Assembly (NCBI GenBank): GCA_963573305.1
Contig: OY754330.1
Coordinates: 558,001 to 622,000 of the forward strand
Source of the DNA: Pyrrhosoma nymphula
Taxonomy: Eukaryota > Arthropoda > Insecta > Odonata > Coenagrionidae
Direction: 5' to 3'
DNA: 64,000 nucleotides
A program made the translations under genes and the position numbers. The notes beneath the pieces are model-generated. The model was not told the origin of the DNA and did not search any database. It saw nothing but the letters and a program-made list of their open reading frames with translations. This document shows, piece by piece, positions 45,646-55,925 of the stretch. The number at the start of each line of letters is the position of its first letter. Position 1 is the first letter of the stretch.

Positions 45646-45743
45646 GTATTTCCCGGCAAATCAGCTTGCGTCTTAGAGGACGAACGAACAATTTAAGAGC
45701 ACATTTTGGAGAAAAAAAGTGCGTCTTATGGGCCAGGAAATAC
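45646..45743. repeat. Short MITE-like repeat, GTATTTCCCGGC ends
   Basis: About 98 bp with ends GTATTTCCCGGC and the complement of GTATTTCCTGGC. Interior AGCTTGCGTCTTA and GTGCGTCTTA repeats. It lies inside the pogo-like element near its right end. Confidence 0.45.
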
Positions 45744-46944
45744 GGAAACTACAATTTTCGATGCCTGGCTAACGTTTTTCAACTTACGAACAAATTCAAC
45801 TTGCGAACAAGTTCTCGGAACGCATCTCCTTCGTATGTCGAGGACTTACTGTATATTTACAAATTTTTAATAATTTATATTAATAATTTATGAAATACAG
45901 TAATAATAATTAAATTACTTCATTGTTGTACAATAATCTGTCAAAAAATTGGCTAAATTTTATGAACTAGAAATTATTTTGACCGCTTAAAAATTCCCAT
46001 TAAAAAAGGTAAAAATACGCCTCGATTCTAAATTAAATACCCACCACGGGCAGGAAACTGAGAATTTAAATACCCAGATGAGTGGTTAAGTCAAGACCTC
46101 ACCACACAGACGATCCGTATGCAACTTTTAATGGTTTCCAGGCCACTAAATGCAGGCATTGTTCCTCCCCTTCTTCCTCTCATAAGACACGCTTTCTCAC
46201 ATTTACCAATGCCACAGTGTAGTCCCTTCCCTTCACCCCACCCACTCGCACCACAGCCGCATCGATTCATGTCCCTATTGTCAACAATGAGAAAGGAGAG
46301 ACCTGATACATCACCAAGAGAACAGCCTGAATATACCGTAAGATAGCGTGATTAACACTGATTGCATTGTCTCAACAAAATATATTATCACCATGAGCCA
46401 TCAAGTATGAACTCTTCCATGAAGGTCTTCCAAATAAATAATAGGAGTACACAAAATAATGCCCGTTTCTCACGATACTTGATCCAGCACAATGTCGAGT
46501 ACACTCGCTAGCATGTTAGCTTTCCAGTACCGTGTGATATAGAACCAACATGCTGGCTTACAAGCATGATAGCTATTATACTCGCTGGGCTAATTGATTT
46601 GACGAGGTACTAGTTTGCTACTAGCTTCCAGTAGGACCTAGTAGCCATCGACCAATCACGTTAGCTTTTATAGTCGCAGTGCGATCTTCACTTTTTTTAA
46701 TCAGCGCCTCACTTTTATTGCGGGTGTTACGCACTCTTTGGCGGTGAAAATGTCTCGACAATCCCTGCTATTACTGCAGCAGCTGAAAGTTTCCTTCTTT
46801 CATGGAAATTTGCCATTTTCTTTTAACAGTAAGCGACAGTACCGCTTCATCGCAAGCACAAGTTTAATGATCGTGTGAAACCTTCTATCACAGTTTCTAT
46901 CATACTGGGTTCCGTCCTCAATATCAAGTACCACTAGCATATAC

Positions 46945-47208
46945 TGTTGGAATAAGTAAAGGATTGCGATCGTGTAAATCAGCTACTATTACGAGAGACA
47001 GATGGGTACACCATCTAGCGGCAAATGTAGTGAACTAAGTGAACGTTGTCGCTACTTGTTCTTACTTGTGTAGAGGGATAACGGAAAAATAAAAGTTGTG
47101 TTCCCGCCAAGCTATGGAGGTGTTTGTTTCACTGACTCACTGTTGCTAAAGTGCATTTTCTGGAAGTTTTTAGGCATGTTTAGACCCAGAAAATAACTGC
47201 TGCTGACA
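46945..47208 (+). repeat. 5' LTR of the Copia element
   Basis: TGTTGGAATAAG...CTGCTGACA, 264 bp. It differs from the 3' LTR at five positions (around 47035, 47043, 47068, 47107 and 47176). Confidence 0.93.
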
Positions 47209-47314
47209 GGTTATGGGCCCAGACGGCCAGTGAAGCAAAAATACGTATTTGAAAAGTACTCGTATTAGTGTTTGAATTCGAAAACATTTTTCGTACGGTT
47301 TCCCTGAAAGCAAG

Positions 47315-48574
47315 ATGGAGGCAGAAGGTTACCGCGTCGGCGTCGAAAAATTAACTTTGAAGAATTGGAACACATGGAAGCCATGGGTGAAGAGAGAACT
47401 GCTTGTCAAGGAGGCCTGGGAAGCAGTGATAGGATTTCCATCTTTGGAAGGCTCTCAATTATCCAGGGCGGAACAGGCGAGACGGACGAAAACCAACCTT
47501 ACAGCGATGGCGATTATTATGAGGTACGTCGGACCAGAGTTGGTAATTGACATTTCCGAGTAAGAAGATGCAAAGCAGGCTTGGGAGCACCTGGAGAAAG
47601 TTTGTTGCCAAAATATGGACTTCGGGGCTGCCGTGAAATTAAGGGAATTGGCGACCCTGAGAAAGATGCCGGATATGTCCGTGATCGCATATTGCAATAA
47701 AATGATGGACATGAATCGGACGCTCGAGAGGAATGAGCTTGGGTTATCTGACAAAAAGTTGGCGCCCGTTTGTCTGACCGGTCTTCCAAAAGAGTATGAT
47801 GTCACGGTGAAGACATTGGTGGCTCAAAAGAATAATCTAAGTATGGCAGTGGTGAAGCAAGTTTTGTTGGAGGAAGAAGAACGCCTGAAGACAGAGGAAT
47901 ATTCAGCACATCAAGCACTGAAGGCGCAAAAGCAAAAACCCCATTACAACAAAAGCAAAAATGATGGAGGTTCACAGAAAAGTGGTGATTCTGGAGGAAA
48001 CAAGAAAAACTCGTACCCTAGAACGTCTCAGAAGGGAAATACGTTTTGGTGTGGTAAGAAAAATGATCACATTGCCCGTTTCTGTCCCTTAAAAATAGAG
48101 GAAGAAAAGGAGAGGAAAGAAGAAAGGCAAGCGACCACAGGAGTAGTAACCAGAGAACATGTAGTACTTTGTGCGAAAAGAACTGAAAAGAAAGGTGATG
48201 GAATTTGGGTGTTCGATTGTGGGGCGAGTGATCACATGAGTTACAGGAGGGACTTGTTTACAAGTTTCACAGAATGAAAAGGGACTGTTTCTATGGGGGA
48301 TGATGGACCTGTACAGATTGAGGGAGAGAGAGCTATTCGTATCCGCCTTTCTGATGAGTGTGGTGCAATGGATGTTACACTTTCAAATGTGCTGTATGTC
48401 CCAAACATGGGGCATAATTTGATATCTGTAGGACAATTGGAGGAGATGGGCGTTAAGTTCGTGACAGAAGGGGGCAAACAGGTGGCATCAAAGGGAGAAA
48501 GTTGTTTATGGCCCACAGAATTTCCAGGCTGTATTATTTGTCAACAGTTGGGAGTCCTAGCGTTACAGACATAA
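47315..48574 (+). pseudogene. Copia gag and protease (two stops, then frameshift)
   Basis: Starts MEAEGYRVGVEKLTLKNW, a typical Copia Gag N-terminus (UBN2/retrotran_gag). The frame is interrupted by TAA at 47561-47563 and by TGA at 48275-48277, but continues in the same frame after each. The zinc knuckle WCGKKNDHIARFC has lost its first cysteine. The protease WVFDCGASDHM has Cys where Ser or Thr is expected. LSNVLYVPNMGHNLISVGQL marks the protease end. A one-base frameshift near 48500 leads to the pol frame. Confidence 0.88.
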
Positions 48575-50808
48575 GAGGTGCTTATCATGACAAGAGGGCA
48601 TGTAAAGTGAGTTTCACTACTTGGCATGGTAGGCTGGGGCACCCCAATTTGGATGTGATGAAGAAATTGCAAGTATTGACCTCTTTAACTAGTAAGAAAA
48701 GGATGGATGAGGACTGCTCTGCATGTATCCAAGGGAAGGTGAGGAGAGAGATTTTTCCTACTGCAAATGATGACAAAGTCGATGGCGAACCAGGGTTTGG
48801 ACATAGGGAGATGCTGAATCCAGGGGAGGCACCACTAAGGGGAGGCCAAGGAGGGGCCGATGAAGGAGAGGTGCCATCCAGGGAGGCACCAGATCCAGGG
48901 GAGACACCACTAAGGGGAGGCCAAGGAGGGGCTGATGATGGAGAGGCGCTGGATCCAGGGGAGGCACCACTAAGGGGAGGCCGAAGAGGGGCCGATGAAG
49001 GAGAGGCACCATCCAGGGAGGCGCCAGATCCAGGGGAGACACCATTAAGGGGAGTCCAAGGAGGGGCCGATGAAGGAGAGGTGCCATCCAGGGAGGCGCC
49101 AGATCTAGGGGAGACACCGCTCAGGGGAAAACTAGAGCAACAGCCCGGGAACGAGGATGACCAGGAAAGTGCCAATCCAGCCCATGGGGGGCAAGTGAGA
49201 AGGAAGCACAACCCGAGAGCACCATGCCACTTACCATGTTGCATGGTCACCACAGGAGAGCTGAGAGGGGCCCACATTGACGTGCCAACTTCTATAGGTG
49301 AGGCACTTGGTGGCCCACGGGCTGCTGAGTGGAGGGCAGCCATGGAGGAGGAGCTGTCTACCCTCAAGAAGACGAACACTTGGAGCTTAGTTAAAAGATC
49401 TGAGGCGGGGAATGTAATTGGCTGTAAGTGGGTATTTGCCCTTAAAAGGGATAGCCATGGGGAAATTATAAAATTCAAGGCAAGACTTGTTGCACAGGGG
49501 TTTAGGCAAGTTGCAGGGGTTGATTTTGGGGAGACATTTAGCCCAGTCATGAGGAGAAGATGTCTTAGATTACTAATGGCTATAGCAATTGAGAAAAAAT
49601 GGGTAATACATCAAGTTGATGTAATATCAGCTTACCTGAACAGCCCATTAGACATCCCTGTGTATATGGAGCAGCCAGAAATGCATTTGGTGGAAGGTAA
49701 ATGTCCTAAGAATTTTGTTTGTAAACTAGAAAAGAGCCTGTATGGTCTCAAGCAGTCGGGTAGGAATTGGAACCATTTCCTACATCAAACCCTTTTAGAT
49801 CTGAAATTCTATCAGTGCAAATATGACCTGTGTGTGTATAGGAGGGAGACAGTAATTTTAGGTATTCACGTGGATGACATGGTAGTTATTGGTGAAAAAC
49901 TTGCTGTATTTAAATTTAAAGCTGAATTATCAGAACTGATAGAAATAAGAGATTTAAGGGAAGTGACAAAAATACTGTCCTTGTCAGCCAAGAGAGAGGA
50001 AAGTGAACTAACACTGGACCAAAGTTTGTATGTGAATGAAGTACTGTATGAGTTTGGTATGGTTGACTGTAGGCCAGTGGTGAGTCTATTGGACCAAAAT
50101 GCAAAGGACAGAGAGGAGCCGAGTGAGGAGGAAGTTTTTGATAACCACATGTATCGAAAAGGGATTGGATGTCTTTTGTATCTAGCCGGGGGTTCTAGAC
50201 CAGATATTTCATTTGCCATTTCAAAGTTAAGTCAATATTGTGAGAGAGCTAGCCATAAGGATTGGCACAATGTTTTACATGTACTGAGGTACTTAAAGAG
50301 TACTAGAAATTACAAGTTAAATTATGTAAGAACTGGGGAAAAAATTAAGGTATATGTGGATGCAGATTTTAATAATTCTCTTGATGGAATCTGCATCACA
50401 GGTTATGTAGTCATATTTGCAGGTGCAGCAATATCCTGGAGGAGTCACAAGCAGAGCTGCACTGGCACTTCTACAACCCACTCAGAATATATGGCTTTGT
50501 GCGAAGCAAGTACAGAAGTTGCATGGCTTAAGTATTTTTTTCAGGAATTAGGAGTGGGAGAGTTTGTAGAGAGTCCCATAAAAATTTTTGTAGATAACAT
50601 GGGAGCAATAAAGTTAGCTGAAGGAACAAATGTCTCTGAAAGAACGAAGCACTTTAGACCTAAGTTCCATTATGTAAAGGAATTAGTGCAAGAAGGGACA
50701 ATAATTTTGGAGTATGTTCAGTCATCAAAGAATTTAGCTGATCTCTTGACCAAAATATTATCGGGTGTTAGGACTAATATGCTCACTCAGAGATTGGGTT
50801 TGATTTGA
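48502..50808 (+). CDS. Copia pol: GAG-pre-integrase, repeat, RT, RNase H
   Basis: A 768-codon open frame. Residues about 41-85 are the GAG-pre-integrase zinc region (WHGRLGHPNLDVMKKL, CSACIQGKVRREIF). The D,D35E integrase core that should follow is absent. Instead there are four and a half copies of a 20-25 residue repeat (PDPGETPLRGGQGGADEGEV). Copia RT follows, with NTWSLVKR, GCKWVFALKRD, KARLVAQGF, LYGLKQSGRNW and the HVDD active site, then RNase H with VDADFNN, STTHSEYMALCEA and VDNMGAIKLAEG. RT and RNase H look intact, so a product could act in trans or be helped by complete relatives. Confidence 0.88.
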   Translation: MFMAHRISRLYYLSTVGSPSVTDIRGAYHDKRACKVSFTTWHGRLGHPNLDVMKKLQVLTSLTSKKRMDEDCSACIQGKVRREIFPTANDDKVDGEPGFGHREMLNPGEAPLRGGQGGADEGEVPSREAPDPGETPLRGGQGGADDGEALDPGEAPLRGGRRGADEGEAPSREAPDPGETPLRGVQGGADEGEVPSREAPDLGETPLRGKLEQQPGNEDDQESANPAHGGQVRRKHNPRAPCHLPCCMVTTGELRGAHIDVPTSIGEALGGPRAAEWRAAMEEELSTLKKTNTWSLVKRSEAGNVIGCKWVFALKRDSHGEIIKFKARLVAQGFRQVAGVDFGETFSPVMRRRCLRLLMAIAIEKKWVIHQVDVISAYLNSPLDIPVYMEQPEMHLVEGKCPKNFVCKLEKSLYGLKQSGRNWNHFLHQTLLDLKFYQCKYDLCVYRRETVILGIHVDDMVVIGEKLAVFKFKAELSELIEIRDLREVTKILSLSAKREESELTLDQSLYVNEVLYEFGMVDCRPVVSLLDQNAKDREEPSEEEVFDNHMYRKGIGCLLYLAGGSRPDISFAISKLSQYCERASHKDWHNVLHVLRYLKSTRNYKLNYVRTGEKIKVYVDADFNNSLDGICITGYVVIFAGAAISWRSHKQSCTGTSTTHSEYMALCEASTEVAWLKYFFQELGVGEFVESPIKIFVDNMGAIKLAEGTNVSERTKHFRPKFHYVKELVQEGTIILEYVQSSKNLADLLTKILSGVRTNMLTQRLGLI
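48806..49130 (+). repeat. In-frame 75/60-bp tandem repeat in Copia pol
   Basis: The 75-bp unit encodes PDPGETPLRGGQGGADEGEV plus PSREA; one unit is shortened by five codons (60 bp). Unit lengths remain multiples of three, so the frame is kept. A long antisense open frame (49550-48585) is a by-product of the biased repeat. Confidence 0.88.
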
Positions 50809-51004
50809 ACATTTATTATTGACTACTCATGTACTGTTATGTTCTAACATGTAAGTTTTATTCAATTTCCTTATGTAATTTTTGAGCAGTAAGTAAGTTT
50901 GTTTTACACTGTGTTATTTGGAGTCATTAAGATTTTTCAGTTATCAGTTGATGTAAAATTTTGAATGTTTTATGTTAAGGCTGATTTAAATGATCGAGGG
51001 GAGG

Positions 51005-51268
51005 TGTTGGAATAAGTAAAGGATTGCGATCGTGTAAATCAGCTACTATTACGAGAGACAGATGGGTACACCATCTAGCGGCAAATGTAGTGAACGAAGT
51101 GAATGTTGTCGCTACTTGTTCTTACTTTTGTAGAGGGATAACGGAAAAATAAAAGTTGTGTTCCCACCAAGCTATGGAGGTGTTTGTTTCACTGACTCAC
51201 TGTTGCTAAAGTGCATTTTCTGGAAGTTTTTAGGCGTGTTTAGACCCAGAAAATAACTGCTGCTGACA
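51005..51268 (+). repeat. 3' LTR of the Copia element
   Basis: 264 bp, same length and ends as the 5' LTR, preceded by a polypurine tract (50997-51004). Confidence 0.93.
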
Positions 51269-51309
51269 TATACTAGGTCTTGTGCTGGATCAAGCATCGT
51301 GTGAAACGG

Positions 51310-53690
51310 ACTTTGGACAACAATGGAGCAAATTAAGCAACTGGCAAATACATTGCAAGTAACTTTTTCCCATGTTACTTCCTCATGTTTTGGTGCTGAG
51401 TTACACACATCATTTCAAGATAAAATTACTTTGCTGGTTGATTTCCGTTTTATTTCCTTACCAGCCCAGTGTGAAATTGTGTTTAGCCGGGCAACAATCT
51501 GTTTTTGACAGTGTTTGCTAAAGGTAATAAACACTAATTCCAGAAACGTGTGAACCATTGCAATGGTTCATGTAAGCCAGATCTTAGGTAACCAGCACCG
51601 ATAACTGAAAATCACAAGTATATGTTTACCTCATGGTTGGAAATTTAAACATAAGACAGGGAAATGTATAGTGTCTATAGAAAAAAATTATAACAACTAA
51701 AAATACAGGATGGAAGTTCCTCTTAGTGGGATTCTTCATCATGCAGAAACTGTATTAAAGTTTTGTCAGAGATCTATCTATCCCTTCAATAGATAATAAC
51801 GCCCCTACCCAAAGGAAAGAAACAAAGAGGGCTGAATTAATTGAAGAAGAATTAAGACTTCAAGTTATATTGTCTGGAGTATTCATGCTAGAAAGTTGAA
51901 GATGGTTAAAGGTAAGGCAAATTGCCTGCCAAGAGTGGAAGGCATTTGGGATGCAATGCAAACAATGAGACGCAAGATTTTAAGGAAGCAGTGGCGCAAG
52001 TTGTAATACTGCCCTGAATTCAAATATATAGTCAAACGATAATCAGAACACAAGAAATTTAAGTATTAATATGTACCTATGAACAAAAGTAAAAAGTTTT
52101 CTAACAGTGGGAATCAAACTCAGCAAAATGGATTTGCTAGCCACACACGCTAACTACAAGGCTAACACAAGATAATGTATTCCCAGGGTTTACATACATA
52201 TTGCATCCATTTTTACAGTTATAATATTTTGATGTGAATATGCAAATGAACATCTTATGGTTCGTTCTCGGTGTCATATAAGGTTTTGCCGCGACTAACA
52301 TTTGTGTACCTTCGAGGGCCTCGTGTGTAAAAACTATAAGGATTACGGAATATCTAAAACTATGACTGGATAATCCGTTTTGTTGACTACCGGAAACGGT
52401 TTGTCGCAAGCGGAGGGGGGGGAGGGTTGCCAGATGACGTCACAGCGCTGCATTTGGGGGTCTAAATTTGGGCTTGATGTGGGCACGGCGCGCGCTCAGT
52501 TCAGTTGTATCTGTGGAACGAGGTCAATATCAGTGATCAAGGTCTCTTCGGAGAGCTGAGAACGTGAGTTAGACGCTAATAAAACAAGAAATATAAAATT
52601 AACATTGAAAAGAAAAAATATTAGTTACCATCGACCAATTGTTCATAGGTTAGCCATTTGTACTAATGATTTCGATGAATAAATGGGTCATTCCATGTCA
52701 GTTCACCCAGCCCATGTAACCCACTGACTCGGATTTTTGTGAAATTTTTGTCACTAGCAGCTATCACCAATTTAATGAGCCATGCAAATTATTTCCTCTC
52801 TCACTCTCATAGTTTGTCAGATATGAGGGCTCAAAGTTTGGGAAATTAGCTAAGAAGTGCCGGTTGGGGGATTCGACTTTCAGAGTACAGGGCACAAGGT
52901 AAAAATTCATTGCTCAGTAACCATTTAACATATCACCACGAAATTTTTACCTCTTGCATATCAAAGTACATCAATTCCATATAAATATTTTCTACCACCC
53001 TGGCATTTCTATGTTGGCCACCATAATGTCATTAGTCAAACAAGTTTTTGAACTCAAAAACATGACTTCATATTTTCACAATTATCACCCTAAGGCAGAG
53101 TAGTAAACTCATCCAATTTTTTTTAATTGGACCTAAATATGTGCTCTGATAGGCTGTGAAATAAAAATGGTGGTGTTTTGACTGCCACTGTGAGTATTTC
53201 AGGTTTCACTTTTTTTTCTATCTCAGAGAGAGGGATTTTGGACAAATACTGTACACTTACTAAGGATAACTGTACGGAAATGCCTGTGATCATGTGGAAA
53301 TATTTGAAATAATGGTCAGTAAATGATACGCCTAACATATAATTTTATTGAATATGCCTCTTGTTCATGCAAATATTTAAAAAAATGATGTGGTGACAGA
53401 CCGACGGATTATTTTGATTTTTGTTGGAAAACGTTTACACATGTACGTAGTAAAGGGTAGAAAAATAAAATTCCATTCCCGAAAACATTTTATTTAAACT
53501 TAGTTCAAGTCCACCGTGCAGATAGGTCGAAGGATAGGAGACAGACGATTGGTAGTCCTTGCAGCATCTGTACCTCAGTGAGGCGGCTGCAAAAGGTGTG
53601 TGATCCTAGTGGGGGGCGGCCTCAGAAGTGATGGGGTCACGTACACTATTGAGTAAGGCCACGGAATACTATCTCAATTAAAAACCTTCA
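51310..53690. other. Intron stretch with a promoter-like segment, no gene
   Basis: No domain-bearing frame. At 52430-52580 a GC-richer patch contains a CRE-like palindrome (TGACGTCA), a CTCAGTTCAGTTG initiator-like sequence and a splice-donor-like GAACGTGAGT, suggesting a transcription start on plus for some transposon. A GGTCATTCCATGTCAGTTCA repeat begins at 52685. Neither could be bounded. Confidence 0.35.
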
Positions 53691-55560
53691 GTGCTGGGAG
53701 CAAGACCATCACACGAAATCCTTGCTCAGAAGTAGAGGCAAATGTAGCAGCAGAGGAAAAGAAGATACAGAAAAGGAATGCAACAATCAGAATAGGCACA
53801 TGGAATGTTAGGAATATGCTGAGGGTGGGGAAGCTAGAGAATAAAAAGCAGGAAACGGAGAGGGTCAGTGTAGACATCATGGGTCTGGGTGAAGAAAGAT
53901 GTAAAGATGGTGGGGACGACTGGAGCAATGGCTATAGAGTGATATATAGTGGAGGGAATGAAAGCCAGCACGGGGTTGCATTCATAATGAACATGAAACT
54001 TGGTAGAAAAGTATTGTATGCAGAACAGGTGAGTGATGGGATAATAGTCGTGGAAATAAAGGCTGATCCAATGAATTCAGTTATAATCCAAGTTTATATG
54101 CCTACCTCTAATCATAGAGAGGAGGTAGATGGTGTATACGATCAGCTAGAGGAAATAATTGGTAGGATACCTGGGAGTAAGCACCTGGTAGTAATGGGGG
54201 ATTGGAACGCGGTGTTGGGGGAAGGAAGACATGACCGGGAGGTGGGCAATTACGGGCTAGGAAGGAGAAATGACCACGGTGAGAAATCGGTTGAGTTTTA
54301 CCGTAGAAATAACCTAGTAATTACAAATATATGCTTCAGACATCATCCTTGACGTAGGTACACTTGGAAGAAGCCGGGAAACACAGGTAGGTTCCAGATA
54401 GATTATATTATGGTTCGTCACAGATACAGGAATAGTGTTAAAAACTCGCATACTTATCCAGGAACTGATGCAGACACAGACCACAACTTATTAGTCATGA
54501 AATGTCGGGTAAAACTGAAAAAAATAAGAATGGGAAGGAGGGTACGAAAGTGGAATACGGAGGCATTAACTGGGGCAATGAAGAAGAAGTATCGAGAGAA
54601 GGTGGATGAGATAATGGGTGAGGATCATGGAGTTAGATCAGAGGAAGATGAATGGGGAAGTTTGAAAAATGGAATTGTAGAAGCGGCAAAAGCAACGGTA
54701 ACCGTAGAGAGTGCAACTAAAATTAGAAAACCGTGGATCACGAAGGAGATGATCAGGGAGATGGAGGAGAGAAGGAAATGGAAGAGCGTAAACTCAGAGC
54801 TAGGTAAGAGAAAATACCGAGAATTAAATAACTGGCTAAGAAGAGCGACAAAGAAAGTAAGAGAGGCAAGGTGGAGAGAACAGATCGACTCGTTAGAGAA
54901 ATACCAAAAAGAGGGAAGAGCAGATGCATTATATAGGAAAGTAAAGGATCTGACAGGTGGTAATAAGGGAAGGGGAATTACAAAGATAACAGACAAGACA
55001 GAATCATAGAACCAAAAGAGATCCAGGAGAGGTGGAAAGAGCATGTTGAAGATCTGTATGGTAGATATAGGGAGGGAAGAAGACATCAACAGAGATAGCA
55101 TCGGACCACGTATCCTAGAAAGCGTAATCGAAAGAGCCCTTTGAGGAATAAGGCGGTGGGAATAAATAAAATACCTGCAGAGTTTCTGAAGAGAATGGGG
55201 AAGAACAGAAGAGGAAAACGTTTTGCGCTAAATTGTAGGATTTATGGAGATGGAGTGTGGCCTGAAGACATTGCAAAGATAGTACTAATTCCGATACCGA
55301 AGAAGAGCAAGGCAAAAATCTGAGAAGACTATAGGACAAGAAGCTTAATGTCCCACGCTGCCAAAGTAGTTCTGAGAATTATTAATAGAAGACTAGAGAA
55401 GAAGGCTAATGAATACCTACCTAGGTGACAGCCAGTTTGGGTTTAGGAGAGAAACGGGAATGCCAAACGCTATAAGAGTGATGAGGACGTTAGTAGAAAG
55501 AAACATAGAGCATGGGCAGGATGTTTTTCCTTGCTTTGAAGATTTCGAGATTAGAACTTT
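53690..55560 (+). mobile_element. RTE-like LINE, 5' part (endonuclease and RT start)
   Basis: On plus, IRIGTWNVRNML starts an apurinic endonuclease domain, followed by VDIMGLGEERCKDGG, VVMGDWNAVLGE (catalytic D and N), IDYIMVRHRYR and DADTDHNLLVMK (catalytic D-H). Then a linker to the RT: VGINKIPAEFLK, WPEDIAKIVLIPIPKKSK and YRTRSLMSHAAKVVLRII. The sequence ends near FGFRRETGMPNAIRVMRTL, before the RT catalytic centre. Stops at 54350, 55007 and 55321 and frameshifts make it non-functional. It lacks the 3' end, unlike a usual LINE truncation, so a later deletion removed it. Confidence 0.8.
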
Positions 55561-55708
55561 GGTTTCTACTTCAACGGTAAGAGAAACTGAAAGTTCTCAC
55601 GGAAACCTTCAATTAAGCCTATGCCTCATAAATATGTATATACCCATGTATACATACACGTGTATACAATGCAATCAGGTCATAAAATCATTGCCATCTA
55701 TATTTCTT

Positions 55709-55925
55709 AAGGCCGTTTTACACGATGAAAGATTTTGTACAAACGTATGTACGTGAGATTGTACGTTTGTCTCAACGAAATTAGAACAGGTTCTATTTCC
55801 CGTGCAGGCATTGAGACATTCGCACAAGCGTTCATACAATTTACCGCTTTACACGATACATTTTGCCTCATGCAAGAGTTCACGGAAGAGTTTGTACAAA
55901 CAAATGTACCGTGTAAAACGGCCTT
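55709..55925. repeat. MITE, AAGGCCGTTTTACACG family, copy 2
   Basis: 217 bp with ends AAGGCCGTTTTACACG and CGTGTAAAACGGCCTT. The interior is collinear with the complement of 16008-16216 (TTGTCTCAACGAAATTAGAA, TTTTGCCTCATGCAAG). It lies about 340 bp 3' of the second MFSD10 exon in the sense of transcription. Confidence 0.8.

Larger units (their letters stand above)
42347..45851. mobile_element. pogo-like element with CAGTAAGTCCTCGAC ends
   Basis: Ends CAGTAAGTCCTCGACTTACG and the complement of CAGTAAGTCCTCGACATACG; TA at 42345-42346 and 45852-45853. It contains the palindromic mariner (42661-43840) and repetitive filler, including two copies of a GTATCACATTTCACTCATCG-like block near 45210 and 45330. 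No transposase is visible. Confidence 0.75.
36562..46085 (+). mobile_element. Second piggyBac-like element, heavily nested
   Basis: TTAA at 36558-36561 and 46086-46089 flank exact-style ends CCACTCACCTGGGTAT (left) and the complement of CCACTCATCTGGGTAT (right). The left subterminal region repeats GGGTATGCCrTATATATACG twice (from 36571 and 36617). A broken transposase lies at 37370-37944 and 41048-41515. Two pogo-like elements (37947-41045, 42347-45851) account for most of the 9.5 kb; about 2.9 kb is piggyBac itself, a normal size. Confidence 0.85.
46945..51268 (+). mobile_element. Copia LTR retrotransposon lacking the integrase core
   Basis: LTRs of 264 bp each (46945-47208, 51005-51268), with target duplication TATAC (46940-46944, 51269-51273). 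GGTTATGGGCCCAG directly after the 5' LTR matches the initiator-tRNA-fragment primer site used by Drosophila copia, and GAGGGGAGG precedes the 3' LTR. Five LTR differences (about 2%) indicate a fairly recent insertion. Gag and protease are broken by stops and a frameshift; RT/RNase H is a long open frame. The integrase catalytic domain is replaced by a tandem repeat (48806-49130). Confidence 0.92.
46462..51309. repeat. MITE-like repeat split by a Copia element
   Basis: The left end CCCGTTTCTCACGATACTTG continues GATCCAGCACAA. The right end complement CCGTTTCACACGATGCTTGA continues TCCAGCACAAG. Without the Copia the repeat is about 520 bp. The tip resembles the GGCCGTTTTACACG MITE family. No target duplication could be assigned with confidence. 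Confidence 0.6.

Noticed and set aside
48585..49550. 321-codon open frame on the minus strand
   Set aside because: It is antisense to the Copia pol frame and owes its openness to the biased tandem repeat; no independent domain.
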